From: Umezawaea beigongshangensis
GTDB taxonomy: Bacteria > Actinomycetota > Actinomycetes > Mycobacteriales > Pseudonocardiaceae
Direction: 5' to 3'
Assembly: GCF_016464305.1 (NCBI RefSeq)
Contig: NZ_JAEIOJ010000001.1
Coordinates: 186,001-250,000 of the forward strand
Length of the DNA stretch: 64,000 nucleotides
The position numbers were made by a program, and so were the translations under genes. The number at the start of each line of letters is the position of its first letter. The first letter of the stretch is position 1. The notes under the pieces are model-generated. The model was not told the DNA's origin, did not search any database, and saw nothing but the letters and a program-made list of their open reading frames with translations. Below, piece after piece: positions 10,516 to 20,412 of the stretch.

Positions 10516-11472
10516 GTGCAGTCCGCACAGACCTGGTCCCGCAGGATCGCCGCCACCACCGCTCTCACCGCGCTCGTCCTGAGCGGGTGCGCCACCCGCG
10601 AGCAGGACGCGACGCCCGGCTCGGCGACCGGCGCCGCGCCCGCCTCGGCGTTCCCCGTCGAGCTGACCGCGCCCGGCGGCGAGCGGCTGGTGCTCGACCG
10701 GGCGCCGCAGCGCATCGTCTCCCTGGCACCGACCAGCACCGAGTCGCTGTTCGCGATCGGCGCCGGCGCGCAGGTCGTCGCGGTCGACGACCGGTCCACG
10801 TACCCGGAGAACGCGCCGCGCACCGACCTGTCCGGCTTCCAGCCCAACGTCGAGGCCGTCGCGGGCCACACCCCCGACCTGGTCGTCGCGTCCAACGACA
10901 CCGAGGGACTCGTCGCGGGCCTGGCGAAGGTCGACGTGCCGGTCCTGCTGCTGCCCGCGGCCACCGACCTCGACGACGTGCACGAGCAGATCTCCCTGCT
11001 CGGCCGGGCGACCGGGCACACCGCGGAGGCCGACGACCTCGTCCGCACGATGCGCGCGGACGTGGAGAAGATCGTCGCCGACACCCCGCGGCCCGCCGAG
11101 CCGCTGAGCTACTACCACGAGCTGGACCCGAGCTTCTACACCGCGACCTCGGCGACCTTCATCGGCCGGGTCTACGGCCTGTTCGGCCTCACCAACGTCG
11201 CCGACGCCGCGTCGGTCACGGGCGACTACCCGCAGCTGTCGGCCGAGCAGGTCGTGCAGGCCGACCCCGATCTGATCTTCCTGGCCGACGTGGCGTGCTG
11301 CGGGCAGTCCGCCGAGACCGTCGCCCAGCGGCCCGGTTGGGCGAGCGTGACGGCCGTCCGCGAGGGCGGCGTCGTGGCGCTGGACGACGACGTCGCCTCC
11401 CGCTGGGGTCCGCGCGTCGTGGACCTGGTGCGGACCGTGGCCGACGCGGTCGCCGCGTCGGCCGCGAAGTAG
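10516..11472 (+). CDS. btuF: Corrinoid ABC transporter, substrate-binding lipoprotein
   Basis: A 318-residue periplasmic-binding-type lipoprotein of the BtuF/FecB fold. The signal peptide ends in the lipobox LVLSGC (Cys25). The mature part begins with FPVELTAPGGERLVLDRAPQRIVSLAPTSTE, typical of cobalamin and siderophore binders. The GTG at 10516 has AGAGG just upstream and is the only start placing the signal peptide at the N-terminus. The B12 riboswitch ahead and the permease and ATPase genes behind make vitamin B12 or a precursor the likely ligand. Confidence 0.9.
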   Translation: MQSAQTWSRRIAATTALTALVLSGCATREQDATPGSATGAAPASAFPVELTAPGGERLVLDRAPQRIVSLAPTSTESLFAIGAGAQVVAVDDRSTYPENAPRTDLSGFQPNVEAVAGHTPDLVVASNDTEGLVAGLAKVDVPVLLLPAATDLDDVHEQISLLGRATGHTAEADDLVRTMRADVEKIVADTPRPAEPLSYYHELDPSFYTATSATFIGRVYGLFGLTNVADAASVTGDYPQLSAEQVVQADPDLIFLADVACCGQSAETVAQRPGWASVTAVREGGVVALDDDVASRWGPRVVDLVRTVADAVAASAAK

Positions 11473-12495
11473 GTGGCGACCACCCGGCTGCGGCCGGGTC
11501 ACCTGCTGATCGCGCTGCTGGTGCTGCTGGCCGCCGTGCTCGCCTCCACCCTGCTGGGAGCCGTCGACCTCGGCCGGCAGCGGGTGCTCGCCGAGATCGG
11601 CGCGCAGCTCACCGGCGGCACGTCGCCGCTGACGGCGCGCGAGGCGGCGATCCTGTGGGAGCTGCGCGTGCCCCGGATCGTCCTGGGCGGCCTGGTCGGA
11701 GCCGCGCTGGCGGTGTCCGGCGCGGCGTTCCAGGGCGTGTTCCGCAACCCGCTCGCCGACCCCTACCTGCTGGGGGCCGCCGCCGGGGCCGGGCTCGGGG
11801 CGACGGTCGTCGTGGCCGTCGCCCCCGGCAGCACCGGCTCCGCGCTCGGCCCCCTGCCCGTCGCGGCGTTCCTCGGCGCGGCGGGCGGGGTGGCGCTCAC
11901 GTCGCTGCTGGGCCGCTCCGCCGGGGCCGGAACGGCGACGCTGCTGCTCGCCGGGGTCGCCGTGGCCTCGTTCCTCACCGCCGTGCAGACCTTCGTGCTC
12001 CAGCTCAACGCCGAGACGCTGCGGCAGGTCTACACGTGGATGCTCGGCGGGTTCGGCACGTCGGGGTGGCGGCAGGTGCTCGTGGTGCTGCCGCACGTCG
12101 TGCTCGCCTCCGCGGTGCTGTGGCTGTGCGCGCGGCTGCTGGACGTGCTGGCGCTGGGCGACGACGAGGCGTCCTCGCTCGGCGTGCGTCCCGCGCGGGT
12201 GCGGCTGCTGGTGCTCGCCGCCGCCTCCCTGGCCACGGCCAGCGCGGTGTCGGTGAGCGGGCTGATCGGCTTCGTGGGGATCGTCGTGCCGCACGTCGTG
12301 CGGTTGCTGGCCGGGGCGAGCAACCGGGTCGTGGTGCCGCTGTCGCTGCTCGGCGGGGCGACGTTCCTGATCCTGGCCGACGTCGTGGCGCGCACCGCGT
12401 TCGCCCCGGCCGAGCTGCCGATCGGCGTGGTCACCGCGTTCACCGGAGCCCCGTTCTTCCTGCTGGTCCTGCGCGGCGCCGGGAGGCGGGCGTGA
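11473..12495 (+). CDS. btuC: Corrinoid ABC transporter permease (FecCD family)
   Basis: A 340-residue polytopic membrane protein of the FecCD/BtuC permease family. It has an N-terminal hydrophobic segment (LLIALLVLLAAVLASTLLG) and then family patterns such as LRVPRIVLGGLVGAALAVSG and FQGVFRNPLADPYLLG. SVSGLIGFVGIVVPHVVRL lies towards the C-terminus. GTG 11473 follows the btuF stop with no gap, and the end overlaps btuD by 4 nt, so the three are one translation-coupled operon. It forms the channel of the importer. Confidence 0.94.
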   Translation: MATTRLRPGHLLIALLVLLAAVLASTLLGAVDLGRQRVLAEIGAQLTGGTSPLTAREAAILWELRVPRIVLGGLVGAALAVSGAAFQGVFRNPLADPYLLGAAAGAGLGATVVVAVAPGSTGSALGPLPVAAFLGAAGGVALTSLLGRSAGAGTATLLLAGVAVASFLTAVQTFVLQLNAETLRQVYTWMLGGFGTSGWRQVLVVLPHVVLASAVLWLCARLLDVLALGDDEASSLGVRPARVRLLVLAAASLATASAVSVSGLIGFVGIVVPHVVRLLAGASNRVVVPLSLLGGATFLILADVVARTAFAPAELPIGVVTAFTGAPFFLLVLRGAGRRA

Positions 12496-13262
12496 GGCTG
12501 GAGCTGACGTCGGTGAGCGCCGGGTACTCCGCCGTCCCCGCGGTGCGCGACGTGTCGGCGCGGGTCGGGTCCGGCAGCTGGCTCGCGGTGATCGGACCGA
12601 ACGGCGCGGGCAAGTCCACGCTGCTCAAGGCCGTGGCCGGGCTCGTCCGGCACACCGGGGAGCTGACGCTGGACGGACACCCGGTGGCGGCGCTGGCGCA
12701 CCGGGAGCGCGCGCGGGCGATCGGCTACGCGCCGCAGACCCCGCAGCTGCCCGACGGGCTGACCGTCACCGACTACGTCCTGCTGGGCCGCACACCGCAC
12801 CTGCGTCCCCTGGCGCGGGAGGGCCGGGCCGACCTGGCCGTGGTGGCCGACGTGCTGGACCGGCTCGACCTCGCCGCCCTGGCCGGGCGGTCGCTGCGCA
12901 CGCTGTCCGGCGGTGAGCGGCAGCGGGCGGTGCTGGCGCGGGTGCTCGCGCAGCAGGCGGGTCTGCTGCTGCTCGACGAACCGACGACCGGGCTCGACGT
13001 CGGGCACGCGCAGGCGCTGCTGGACCTGGTGGACCGGCTGCGGCGGGAGGACGGCACGACGGTCGTGAGCACCCTGCACGACCTGACGCTCGCCGGTCAG
13101 TACGCCGACCAGCTCCTGCTGCTGCACGACGGCGCGGTGGCGGCGCGGGGAACTCCCGCGCGCGTGCTCACCGAACCGCTGCTCTCCCGGCACTACGGCG
13201 CGCGGATCACCGTGCTGTCCACTGCGGACGGGTCACCCGTCGTCGCGCCCCGCCGGACGTGA
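12492..13262 (+). CDS. btuD: Corrinoid ABC transporter ATP-binding protein
   Basis: A 256-residue ABC ATPase: Walker A GPNGAGKST (about residue 36), a Q-loop at YAPQTPQ, the signature LSGGERQR, Walker B LLLLDEPTT and the switch His in STLHDLT. It powers import through BtuC. The start GTG overlaps the btuC stop (GTGA). It is the last gene of the riboswitch-controlled operon and is followed by a hairpin. Confidence 0.94.
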   Translation: MRLELTSVSAGYSAVPAVRDVSARVGSGSWLAVIGPNGAGKSTLLKAVAGLVRHTGELTLDGHPVAALAHRERARAIGYAPQTPQLPDGLTVTDYVLLGRTPHLRPLAREGRADLAVVADVLDRLDLAALAGRSLRTLSGGERQRAVLARVLAQQAGLLLLDEPTTGLDVGHAQALLDLVDRLRREDGTTVVSTLHDLTLAGQYADQLLLLHDGAVAARGTPARVLTEPLLSRHYGARITVLSTADGSPVVAPRRT

Positions 13263-13265
13263 GCA

Positions 13266-13282
13266 CGCGCGGTCACCGCGCG
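13266..13282 (+). terminator. Hairpin after btuD
   Basis: CGCGCGGT and ACCGCGCG are complementary arms separated by one base, giving a 7-8 bp GC stem directly after the btuD stop codon. It has no U-tract, so a terminator role is plausible rather than certain. Confidence 0.45.
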
Positions 13283-13385
13283 GTTCACCTGGTCGTGGTG
13301 CGGTAGGACCCGCGTGCCCGCTGTCGCGCGCGGCGGCGCGGGAGCACCGTGGACGTCGTCCACACCGGAGCGACGAAGGAGCGCC

Positions 13386-13943
13386 GTGGCGACCGACTTC
13401 CAGCGCCGCAAGATCAGCGGGGTGTTCACGGCGATGGACGCCGACGGCGACGGTCTCCTCGACGAGGCGGACTTCCTCGCCCTGACGCGGCGGTGGACGG
13501 CGCTGCGCGGCTCGGCGCCCGGCTCCGCCGATCACACGAGGCTGACCACGATCATGATGGGCTGGTGGCTGACGCTGCTCGCCGCCTCGGACACCGACCG
13601 CGACGAGCGGGTGACCCTCGACGAGGTCCTGCTGGTGGTGGACCGGCTGGGCGAGGCGCTGGACGCCGTGCGCGAGACCGCCACCACGATGTTCGAGGCC
13701 GTCGACCACGACGGCGACGGGCTGATCTCGGCCGCGGAGTACCGCGTGCTCGTCGAGGCGTGGAACGGCCGGCCGACCGACACCGACGCGGTGTTCCCGC
13801 TGCTCGACCCGGACGGCGACGGGCACGTGTCCGAGGAGGAGTTCGTCGAGCTGTGGACGCAGTTCTGGGCCGGGGACGACCCGGCGGCCCCCGGCACGTG
13901 GGTCTTCGGTCGGTTCGAGCAGCCGGTGAGCGGGGTCTCGTGA
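13386..13943 (+). CDS. Four EF-hand calcium-binding protein (calerythrin-like)
   Basis: A 185-residue soluble protein with four EF-hand loops at residues 18-29 (DADGDGLLDEAD), 69-80 (DTDRDERVTLDE), 107-118 (DHDGDGLISAAE) and 141-152 (DPDGDGHVSEEE). Loop 1 ends in Asp instead of Glu and loop 2 has Arg at position 4, so both may bind Ca2+ weakly. Loops 3 and 4 look canonical. Layout and size match calerythrin of Saccharopolyspora and the Streptomyces Cab proteins, which act as cytosolic Ca2+ buffers or sensors. AAGGAG precedes the GTG. It is a lone gene between hairpins. Confidence 0.9.
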   Translation: MATDFQRRKISGVFTAMDADGDGLLDEADFLALTRRWTALRGSAPGSADHTRLTTIMMGWWLTLLAASDTDRDERVTLDEVLLVVDRLGEALDAVRETATTMFEAVDHDGDGLISAAEYRVLVEAWNGRPTDTDAVFPLLDPDGDGHVSEEEFVELWTQFWAGDDPAAPGTWVFGRFEQPVSGVS

Positions 13944-13948
13944 GCGGT

Positions 13949-13972
13949 GGCGGGCGGCTCGCGCCGCCCGCC
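13949..13972. terminator. Bidirectional hairpin between the EF-hand gene and lgt
   Basis: A perfect 10-bp stem GGCGGGCGGC/GCCGCCCGCC with loop TCGC, in the 34-nt gap between two convergent genes. It can serve both strands. Confidence 0.75.
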
Positions 13973-13977
13973 CGCGA

Positions 13978-15036
13978 TCACTTCTCGCCGGTCCTCGTGC
14001 CGCCCGCGCCGCCAGCGCCGTCCGCAGCGTCCGCGGCCTCGCGCACCGCGGTGGACCCGGTGCCCGGCTCCGCCGCGCTCTCCCGGCCGGTGACGGTCTT
14101 CTCGGCACCGGACCCGGCGGACGCGTCGACGGCCTCGTGGTCCTCCTGCCGCGCGGCGACGATCGCGGCGACGTCCTCGCGCTCGCCCCGCTTCTTCGCG
14201 AGCACGAAGTAGACGACGGCGCCCAGGAAGACGACCACCGACACCAGCACGTTGATCCGCGTCCCGAACACCCGCGTCGCCTCGTCGGTGCGCATCAGCT
14301 CGATCCAGAAGCGCCCGGAGGTGTACCCGGCGACGTAGAGCGCGAACGCGCGGCCGTGGCCCAAGCGGAACCTGCGGTCCGCCCACACGACGAGCAGCGC
14401 GACGCCCAGGTTCCACAGCAGTTCGTAGAGGAACGTCGGGTGCACGACGTCCAGCGGCGTGTGGTCGAGCACCACGCCGGTCAGCTCGTCCGGCAGCCCC
14501 GTGTCGGGGTCGACGCGCTGGTAGATCTCCAGGCCCCACGGCAGCGTGGTGGTCGCGCCGTACAGCTCCTGGTTGAAGTAGTTGCCGACGCGGCCGATGG
14601 CCTGGGCGACGACGACGCCGGGCGCGATGGCGTCGGCCAGCGGGGGCAGCGGGATGCCGCGCCTGCGACAGGCGATCCACGCGCCGACGCCGCCGAGGGC
14701 GACGGCTCCCCAGATGCCGAGGCCGCCGTTCCAGATGTAGAGCGCCTCGACCGGGTTCTTGCCCTCGCCGAAGTACTTCTGCCAGTCCGTCGCCACGTGG
14801 TAGAGCCGGCCGCCGACCAGGCCGAACGGCACGGCGTACACGGCGACGTCGGTGATCGTGCCCGCCTCACCGCCGCGGGCGACCCAGCGCTTCTCGCCCC
14901 ACCAGATCGCCACGACGATCCCGACGATGATGCACAGCGCGTAGGCGCGGAGGGGAATCGGCCCGAGTTCCCAGACGCCCTGATCGGGACTGGGGATGGT
15001 CGCCAGGTAGGCGTTGGACGCGAGGGTCGTCAACAC
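13978..15036 (-). CDS. lgt: Prolipoprotein diacylglyceryl transferase
   Basis: A 352-residue membrane enzyme that transfers diacylglyceryl from phosphatidylglycerol to the lipobox cysteine of prolipoproteins. The Lgt signature appears as GRVGNYFNQELYG, together with VGGRLYHV and HPTFLYELLWN. The last roughly 75 residues after the final membrane segment form a charged Ala/Gly/Glu-rich cytoplasmic tail, often seen in actinobacterial Lgt. The GTG at 15036 gives the normal N-terminus; upstream in-frame sequence overlaps trpA. It sits just downstream of trpA, as in mycobacteria. Its substrates here include BtuF and the lipoprotein at 33889-35475. Confidence 0.95.
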   Translation of the reverse strand: MLTTLASNAYLATIPSPDQGVWELGPIPLRAYALCIIVGIVVAIWWGEKRWVARGGEAGTITDVAVYAVPFGLVGGRLYHVATDWQKYFGEGKNPVEALYIWNGGLGIWGAVALGGVGAWIACRRRGIPLPPLADAIAPGVVVAQAIGRVGNYFNQELYGATTTLPWGLEIYQRVDPDTGLPDELTGVVLDHTPLDVVHPTFLYELLWNLGVALLVVWADRRFRLGHGRAFALYVAGYTSGRFWIELMRTDEATRVFGTRINVLVSVVVFLGAVVYFVLAKKRGEREDVAAIVAARQEDHEAVDASAGSGAEKTVTGRESAAEPGTGSTAVREAADAADGAGGAGGTRTGEK

Positions 15037-15125
15037 GCCGCCCACCGTACTCGGACACCGGCGCGGTGGTGAGAGCCACCTGCGCCGAGTTCGGCCCGGC
15101 GCGGGCGGCCCGGCCGCGTGCGGGG

Positions 15126-15917
15126 TCAGGCGGGGGTGGCCGCCCTGCGGACGCCCTGCGCCAGGTCGCGGGTCAGGGCGCTCACCGCGTCCTCGCCCTC
15201 GCGCACGGCCGACACGAACGCCGAGCCCACGATCACGCCGTCGGCGAAGGCGGCCAGCTCGGCCGCCTGCTCGCCGGAGCGCACGCCCAGGCCCACCCCG
15301 ATCGGCAGGTCCGTGTGCTCGCGCGTGCGCCTGACCAGCTCCGGAGCCGCGCTGGACACGACGTCGCGAGCGCCGGTGACGCCCATGACCGACGTGGCGT
15401 AGAGGAAGCCGCTGGACGCGGCGGACGTGGAGGCGATGCGGTCCTCGGTCGAGGACGGCGCCACCAGGAAGATCCGGTCGAGCGAGTGCCGCTCGGCCGC
15501 GGCGATCCAGTCCTCCGCCTCGTCGGGCACCAGGTCGGGGGTGATGAGGCCGAGGCCACCGGCGGCGGCGAGGTCGCGGGCGAAGGCGTCCACCCCGTAG
15601 CGCAGCACCGGGTTCCAGTACGACATCACGACCGCGCGGCCACCGGCCGACGCGACGGACTCCACGACGCCGAACAGGTCCCGCACCCGGAACCCGGCGC
15701 GCAGCGACTGCTCGGCGGCGAGCTGGATCGTGGGGCCGTCCATGACCGGGTCGGAGTACGGCAGGCCGACCTCGACCAGGTCGCACCCGGAGTCGACCAT
15801 GCGGCGCAGCGTGTCCTGCGAGCCCTCGATCGTCGGGTACCCGGCGGGCAGGTAGCCGATGAGCGCGGCGCGTCCCTGCTCGCGGCACTCGGCGAACATC
15901 GGCGCGAGGCGGCTCAT
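15126..15917 (-). CDS. trpA: Tryptophan synthase alpha chain
   Basis: A 263-residue TIM barrel that cleaves indole-3-glycerol phosphate to indole and glyceraldehyde 3-phosphate. The catalytic Glu and Asp lie in [19 protein letters not shown]; the phosphate-binding end includes [11 protein letters not shown]. The ATG start overlaps the trpB stop by 4 nt (ATGA), the usual arrangement for the alpha-beta complex. Confidence 0.97.
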   Translation of the reverse strand: MSRLAPMFAECREQGRAALIGYLPAGYPTIEGSQDTLRRMVDSGCDLVEVGLPYSDPVMDGPTIQLAAEQSLRAGFRVRDLFGVVESVASAGGRAVVMSYWNPVLRYGVDAFARDLAAAGGLGLITPDLVPDEAEDWIAAAERHSLDRIFLVAPSSTEDRIASTSAASSGFLYATSVMGVTGARDVVSSAAPELVRRTREHTDLPIGVGLGVRSGEQAAELAAFADGVIVGSAFVSAVREGEDAVSALTRDLAQGVRRAATPA

Positions 15918-17164
15918 CGGGCTTCCTCCGGCTTGTTGAGGCCGAACCACTCGACGGCCGTGTCCATGTCCTTGTCGCCGCGCCCGGAGAGGTTGACCAG
16001 GATCAGCCCCTCCTCGCCCAGCTCGTGCCCGATCTTCAGCGCGCCCGCGAGGGCGTGGGCCGACTCGACGGCCGGGATGATGCCCTCGGTGCGCGACAGC
16101 AGCGCGAACGCGTCCATCGCCTCGGCGTCGGTGATGGGCCGGTACTCGGCGCGGCCGAGGTCCTTGAGGTGCGAGTGCTCCGGTCCGACGCCGGGGTAGT
16201 CCAGCCCGGCCGAGATGGAGTGCGCCTCGCTGATCTGGCCGTCCTCGTCCTGCAGGACGTAGGACATGGCGCCGTGCAGCGAACCGGGGGTGCCCGCGGT
16301 GAGCGTCGCGCCGTGCCGGCCGGAGTCCACGCCGTCGCCGCCGGGCTCCAGGCCCACGAGCCGCACGTCCGGGTCGTCGATGAAGCCGTGGAAGATGCCG
16401 ATGGCGTTGGAGCCGCCGCCCACGCACGCCGCGACGACGTCGGGCAGCCGACCGGCCTTCTGGAGGATCTGCTCGCGCGCCTCGATGCCGATGATCCGGT
16501 GGAAGTCGCGCACGAGCACGGGGAACGGGTGAGGACCCGCGGCCGTGCCCAGCAGGTAGTGCGTGTCGTCGACGTTGGCGACCCAGTCGCGCAGCGCCTC
16601 GTTGATGGCGTCCTTGAGGGTCCGCGACCCCGTGCTCACCGGGATCACCTCGGCGCCGAGCAGCCGCATCCTGGCCACGTTGAGCGCCTGGCGCTGGGTG
16701 TCGACCTCGCCCATGTAGACGACGCAGTCGAGGTCGAGCAGGGCGCACGCGGTCGCCGTGGCCACGCCGTGCTGACCGGCTCCGGTCTCGGCGATCACGC
16801 GCTTCTTGCCCATGCGCTTGGTCAGCAGCGCCTGCCCCAGCACGTTGTTGATCTTGTGCGAACCGGTGTGGTTGAGGTCCTCCCGCTTGAGGAAGATCCG
16901 CGCGCCACCGGCGTGCTTCGCGAACTTCGGAGCCTCGGTGAGCAGCGACGGCCGGCCCGCGTAGTCGCGCAGCAGGCGGTCGAACTCACCGAGGAACTCC
17001 GGGTCGATCCGCGCCTTGTCGTACTCGGCGGCCAGTTCGTCCACGGCCGCGATGAGCGCCTCCGGCATGAACCGGCCTCCCCACGGCCCGAAGTGGCCCC
17101 TGGAGTCCGGGTCGTGCGGCGTGGGGGACAGCTGCCCGCCCGCGCCCTTGCCGGTGGAGGACAT
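15914..17164 (-). CDS. trpB: Tryptophan synthase beta chain
   Basis: A 416-residue PLP enzyme joining indole and serine to tryptophan. The PLP lysine is in [10 protein letters not shown]; the glycine-rich phosphate loop is [14 protein letters not shown] lies 6 nt before the ATG. It is 26 nt downstream of trpC in the same direction. Confidence 0.98.
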   Translation of the reverse strand: MSSTGKGAGGQLSPTPHDPDSRGHFGPWGGRFMPEALIAAVDELAAEYDKARIDPEFLGEFDRLLRDYAGRPSLLTEAPKFAKHAGGARIFLKREDLNHTGSHKINNVLGQALLTKRMGKKRVIAETGAGQHGVATATACALLDLDCVVYMGEVDTQRQALNVARMRLLGAEVIPVSTGSRTLKDAINEALRDWVANVDDTHYLLGTAAGPHPFPVLVRDFHRIIGIEAREQILQKAGRLPDVVAACVGGGSNAIGIFHGFIDDPDVRLVGLEPGGDGVDSGRHGATLTAGTPGSLHGAMSYVLQDEDGQISEAHSISAGLDYPGVGPEHSHLKDLGRAEYRPITDAEAMDAFALLSRTEGIIPAVESAHALAGALKIGHELGEEGLILVNLSGRGDKDMDTAVEWFGLNKPEEAR

Positions 17165-17190
17165 GCGCTTCTCCTAGTTCGTGTGCGTGT

Positions 17191-18000
17191 CTAGCGGCTC
17201 GGCCGGGGGCACGCCGGGTGCGATCCCGCCGTGACCAGCTTGTTGACCGCCACCTTGGGGTCGTCGCTGGTGACGAGCCCCTCGCCGACGAGCACGGCGT
17301 CCGCGCCCGCGCCCGCGTACGCCATGAGGTCGCCAGGACCCCGGACGCCGGACTCGGCGATCTTGATGGTCTCGAACGGCAACCCGGGGGCGATGCGACC
17401 GAAGACGTCCCGGTCCACCTCCAGGGTGTGCAGGTTGCGCGCGTTGACGCCGATCACGCTGGCTCCGGCCTCCAGGGCGCGGTCCGCCTCCTCGGCGGTG
17501 TGCACCTCGACCAGCGCCGTCATGCCCAGCGACTCCACGCGGTCCAGCAGCGACACCAGCGCGTTCTGCTCCAGCGCCGCCACGATCAGCAGCACCAGGT
17601 CCGCGCCGTGCAGCCGCGCCTCGTGCACCTGGTACGGGCTGACGACGAAGTCCTTGCGCAGCAGCGGGACCTTCACCCGCGCCCGCACGGCGTCGAAGTC
17701 CGCGAGCGAACCGCCGAAGCGGCGCTGCTCGGTGAGCACGCTGATGACGCGCGCTCCGCCGGCCTCGTAGGAGGCGGCGAGGTCCGCCGGCTCCGGGATG
17801 TCCGCGAGCTGCCCCCTCGAGGGGCTGCTGCGCTTGACCTCGGCGATGACGCCGACACCTGGTCCGCGGAGGACCGCCATCACGTCCCGCGGAGGCGCGA
17901 CCTTCGTCGCCTCCTCCTTGACCACCTCGAAGGGCAGTGCCGCCTCACGCACGGCCAGGTCCTCGCGGACGCCGTCGAGGATGGATTCGAGAACGGTCAC
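17191..18000 (-). CDS. trpC: Indole-3-glycerol phosphate synthase
   Basis: A 269-residue TIM barrel with the family signature [10 protein letters not shown] (catalytic Lys) and [12 protein letters not shown]. It closes the ring of 1-(2-carboxyphenylamino)-1-deoxyribulose 5-phosphate to give indole-3-glycerol phosphate. The GTG at 18000 has GAGG 7 nt upstream and overlaps by 4 nt the stop of a possible 26-codon ORF. It is monofunctional: no TrpF domain is attached, and trpF and trpD are not in the window. Confidence 0.97.
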   Translation of the reverse strand: MTVLESILDGVREDLAVREAALPFEVVKEEATKVAPPRDVMAVLRGPGVGVIAEVKRSSPSRGQLADIPEPADLAASYEAGGARVISVLTEQRRFGGSLADFDAVRARVKVPLLRKDFVVSPYQVHEARLHGADLVLLIVAALEQNALVSLLDRVESLGMTALVEVHTAEEADRALEAGASVIGVNARNLHTLEVDRDVFGRIAPGLPFETIKIAESGVRGPGDLMAYAGAGADAVLVGEGLVTSDDPKVAVNKLVTAGSHPACPRPSR

Positions 18001-18077
18001 TCGAACACCTCGCCCGTAGCTCTGAAAGCAGTTCTCGGCACCGTCTGGTCGATTGGTTCGGTCGCAAGCTCCCGCAC
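17997..18077 (-). CDS. Possible 26-residue ORF coupled to trpC
   Basis: GTG at 18077 is preceded by a good ribosome site (AAGGGGAG, 6 nt away) and opens 26 codons beginning [10 protein letters not shown]. The frame ends in a TGA that overlaps the trpC GTG (GTGA). The peptide has no Trp codon, so it is not a classical attenuation leader. I recognise no family. The translation context is better than expected by chance, but such a short frame can be accidental. Confidence 0.35.
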   Translation of the reverse strand: MRELATEPIDQTVPRTAFRATGEVFE

Positions 18078-18237
18078 GTCACGCTCCCCTTCCCGCCGCA
18101 ACGATGCTAACCCCGGAACGGATGCGGCCCGACCACCGGGGGCAGGTGTCCGCGCTGCTCCGCGGGGCTGTGCGGCGCCGGACGTGCGCCGACGTGCGCC
18201 GTCGCGTCCCCGGACGATCACGGCGGAGCAGCGCGGG

Positions 18238-18765
18238 TCAGCGCGGCGCGGCGTCCGGAGGGTTTCCCGTCGGGTCCTCGCCGCGCTCCAGGGCGTTCCA
18301 CAGCTCGCGATCCGGGTCGGCGACCCGCTCGGCCGCTCCCGGTGCCCGGTGACCGCCCAGCCGGGGCATGACGGCGGAGCGCCACACCAGCACGACGCCA
18401 CCGGCGAGCACGACCAGTCCCCCGGCGACGGCGAGCAGGCGCGGCGGGAGCGAACCCGTCGCGGTCGCGGCCAGCGCGCAGGCGAGGCCGCCGGCGAGCG
18501 CGACCAGCACGCCCAGCACGCGCCGGGCGACACCGCCCAGCGCCACGGCAGCGGCGATCGCGGCGACGGCCAGCACGGCCAGCGGGACGAGGGCGGGCAC
18601 GACCTCACCGCCGGAACGGGTCACCTCGACGAGGCCGCCGCCCGCGCGGTCGCGCCGCTCGGCGACCCAGGTCAGCCCGGACGAGCCCCACAGCAGCAGC
18701 GCGCCGAGCACCAGCAGGAGCACCGCGGTCCACAGCGGACGGCGGCTCACCGGCCGCTCAGCCAC
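18238..18765 (-). CDS. Trp-region conserved membrane protein (TIGR02234-like)
   Basis: A 175-residue membrane protein with four hydrophobic stretches ([74 protein letters not shown]) and a charged C-terminal tail. Position directly after trpE and before trpC is the hallmark of the Trp-region membrane protein family (Rv1610 in M. tuberculosis), whose function is unknown. GTG 18765 overlaps the trpE stop by 8 nt, so it is cotranslated with trpE. Confidence 0.85.
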   Translation of the reverse strand: MAERPVSRRPLWTAVLLLVLGALLLWGSSGLTWVAERRDRAGGGLVEVTRSGGEVVPALVPLAVLAVAAIAAAVALGGVARRVLGVLVALAGGLACALAATATGSLPPRLLAVAGGLVVLAGGVVLVWRSAVMPRLGGHRAPGAAERVADPDRELWNALERGEDPTGNPPDAAPR

Positions 18766-20314
18766 GGTGGTCGCCCACCGCCGGAGCCATCGTCTGCGCC
18801 GTGGCGATGGCGGCGAGCACGGCACCGGCCTTGTTCAGCGTCTCGTCGTCCTCGGCCTCCGGGTCGGAGTCGGCCACGATGCCGCCACCGGCCTGCACGT
18901 AGGCCACGCCGTCGCGCATCAGCGCCGTGCGGATCGCGATGGCCGTGTCCGCGTCACCGGCGAAGTCCAGGTAGCCCACGACACCGCCGTACAGGCCGCG
19001 CCGGACGGGCTCCAGCTCCTCGATCAGCTCCATCGCGCGCGGCTTCGGCGCTCCGGACAGCGTGCCGGCCGGGAAGCAGGCCGCCACGGCGTCGTAGGCG
19101 GTGCGGCCCTCGGCCAGCTCACCGGTGACCGTGGACACGATGTGCATGACGTGGCTGTAGCGCTCGACCTTGAAGAAGTCCACGACGTGCACCGAGCCCG
19201 GCTTGCAGACCCGGCCCAGGTCGTTGCGGCCGAGGTCGACGAGCATGAGGTGCTCGGCGCGCTCCTTGGAGTCGGCCAGGAGGTCCTTCTCCAGCAGCGC
19301 GTCCTCCTCCGGGTCCTCCGCGCGCCACCGGGTCCCGGCGATGGGGTGCGTGGTGGCCTTGCCGTCGCGGACGGTGACCAGCGACTCGGGGCTGCTGCCG
19401 ACGACGTCGAAGCCGTCCAGCCGCAGCAGGTACATGTAGGGGCTGGGGTTGGTGGCGCGCAGCACCCGGTAGACGTCGAGCGCGTCGGCGTCGGTGGTCA
19501 TCTCGAACCGCTGCGACACGACGACCTGGAACGCCTCGCCGGCGCGGATGGCCGCCTTGGCCGCCTCGACGGCCGCGCCGTGCTCCGCGCGGCTGCGCCG
19601 CCGGGTGAACTCCGGCTTCGGACGGGAGAACAGGGCGGCGGTCGGCGGTGCCGGGGTGTGCAGCTCGACGGTCATCCGCTCCAGCCGCGCCACGGCGTCG
19701 TCGTAGGCCGCGTCGACCCGCTCGGTGGAGTTGTCCCAGTTCACGGCGTTGGCGATGAGCGTGACCGAGCCCTCGTGGTGGTCGAGCGCGGCGAGGTCGG
19801 TCGCGAGCAGCATGACCAGCTCGGGCAGCCGCAGGTCGTCCTCGGCGAGGGTCGGCAGCGTCTCCAGCCTGCGCACGGCGTCGTAGCCGATGTAGCCGAC
19901 CATGCCGCCGGTCAGCGGGGGCATCCCCGGCAGCGGGTCGGTGCGCAGCGCCTCCAGGGTCTCGCGCAGCGCCACCATCGGGTCTCCCCCGGTGGGCAGG
20001 CCGACCGGGGGCGTGCCGGTCCAGTACGCCTCGCCGCCGGTGGCGGTGAGGGCAGCGGCGCTGCGGACGCCGATGAACGACCAGCGCGACCAGGAGCGGC
20101 CGTTCTCGGCCGACTCCAGCAGGAACGTGCCGGGCCGGTCGGCGGCGAGCTTGCGGTACAGGCCGACGGGGGTCTCCGCGTCGGCGAGCAGCTTGCGCAC
20201 GACCGGGATCACCCTGCGCTGCTCCGCGAGGGCGTGGAACTCCTCGCGCGTGGGGCTGAACGACCCCAGACCGGACCTGCTGGCTGCACCCAAGACGCTG
20301 ACCATGCGCGTCAT
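18758..20314 (-). CDS. trpE: Anthranilate synthase component I
   Basis: A 518-residue chorismate-utilising enzyme making anthranilate. The tryptophan feedback site LLES is seen as [13 protein letters not shown]. The C-terminal half has the chorismate-binding core ([35 protein letters not shown]). No glutaminase domain is fused and no trpG is nearby. Starts at 20314 and 20305 are both possible. A CACAAT hexamer 7 nt before the second ATG would favour 20305 if the mRNA is leaderless. It is divergent from the tetR gene. Confidence 0.97.
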   Translation of the reverse strand: MTRMVSVLGAASRSGLGSFSPTREEFHALAEQRRVIPVVRKLLADAETPVGLYRKLAADRPGTFLLESAENGRSWSRWSFIGVRSAAALTATGGEAYWTGTPPVGLPTGGDPMVALRETLEALRTDPLPGMPPLTGGMVGYIGYDAVRRLETLPTLAEDDLRLPELVMLLATDLAALDHHEGSVTLIANAVNWDNSTERVDAAYDDAVARLERMTVELHTPAPPTAALFSRPKPEFTRRRSRAEHGAAVEAAKAAIRAGEAFQVVVSQRFEMTTDADALDVYRVLRATNPSPYMYLLRLDGFDVVGSSPESLVTVRDGKATTHPIAGTRWRAEDPEEDALLEKDLLADSKERAEHLMLVDLGRNDLGRVCKPGSVHVVDFFKVERYSHVMHIVSTVTGELAEGRTAYDAVAACFPAGTLSGAPKPRAMELIEELEPVRRGLYGGVVGYLDFAGDADTAIAIRTALMRDGVAYVQAGGGIVADSDPEAEDDETLNKAGAVLAAIATAQTMAPAVGDHRG

Positions 20315-20367
20315 TGTGCCGGGAGGAACTGGACCTCGACGATGCGGGGACTCCGCGTCACCCGATC

Positions 20368-20381
20368 TCAACGCGCGTTGA
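20368..20381. promoter_or_regulatory. Palindrome between trpE and tetR
   Basis: TCAACGCGCGTTGA is a perfect 14-bp palindrome, 31 nt before the tetR start and 54 nt before trpE. Size and place fit an operator for the TetR protein (autoregulation, perhaps also of trpE). This is an inference from symmetry alone. Confidence 0.45.
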
Positions 20382-20412
20382 AAACCTTTCGGTCCGCACG
20401 CATGATGATGCC

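Noticed and set aside
18078-18237. Possible trp attenuator between the membrane protein gene and trpC
   Set aside because: No Trp-rich leader peptide and no pair of competing hairpins.
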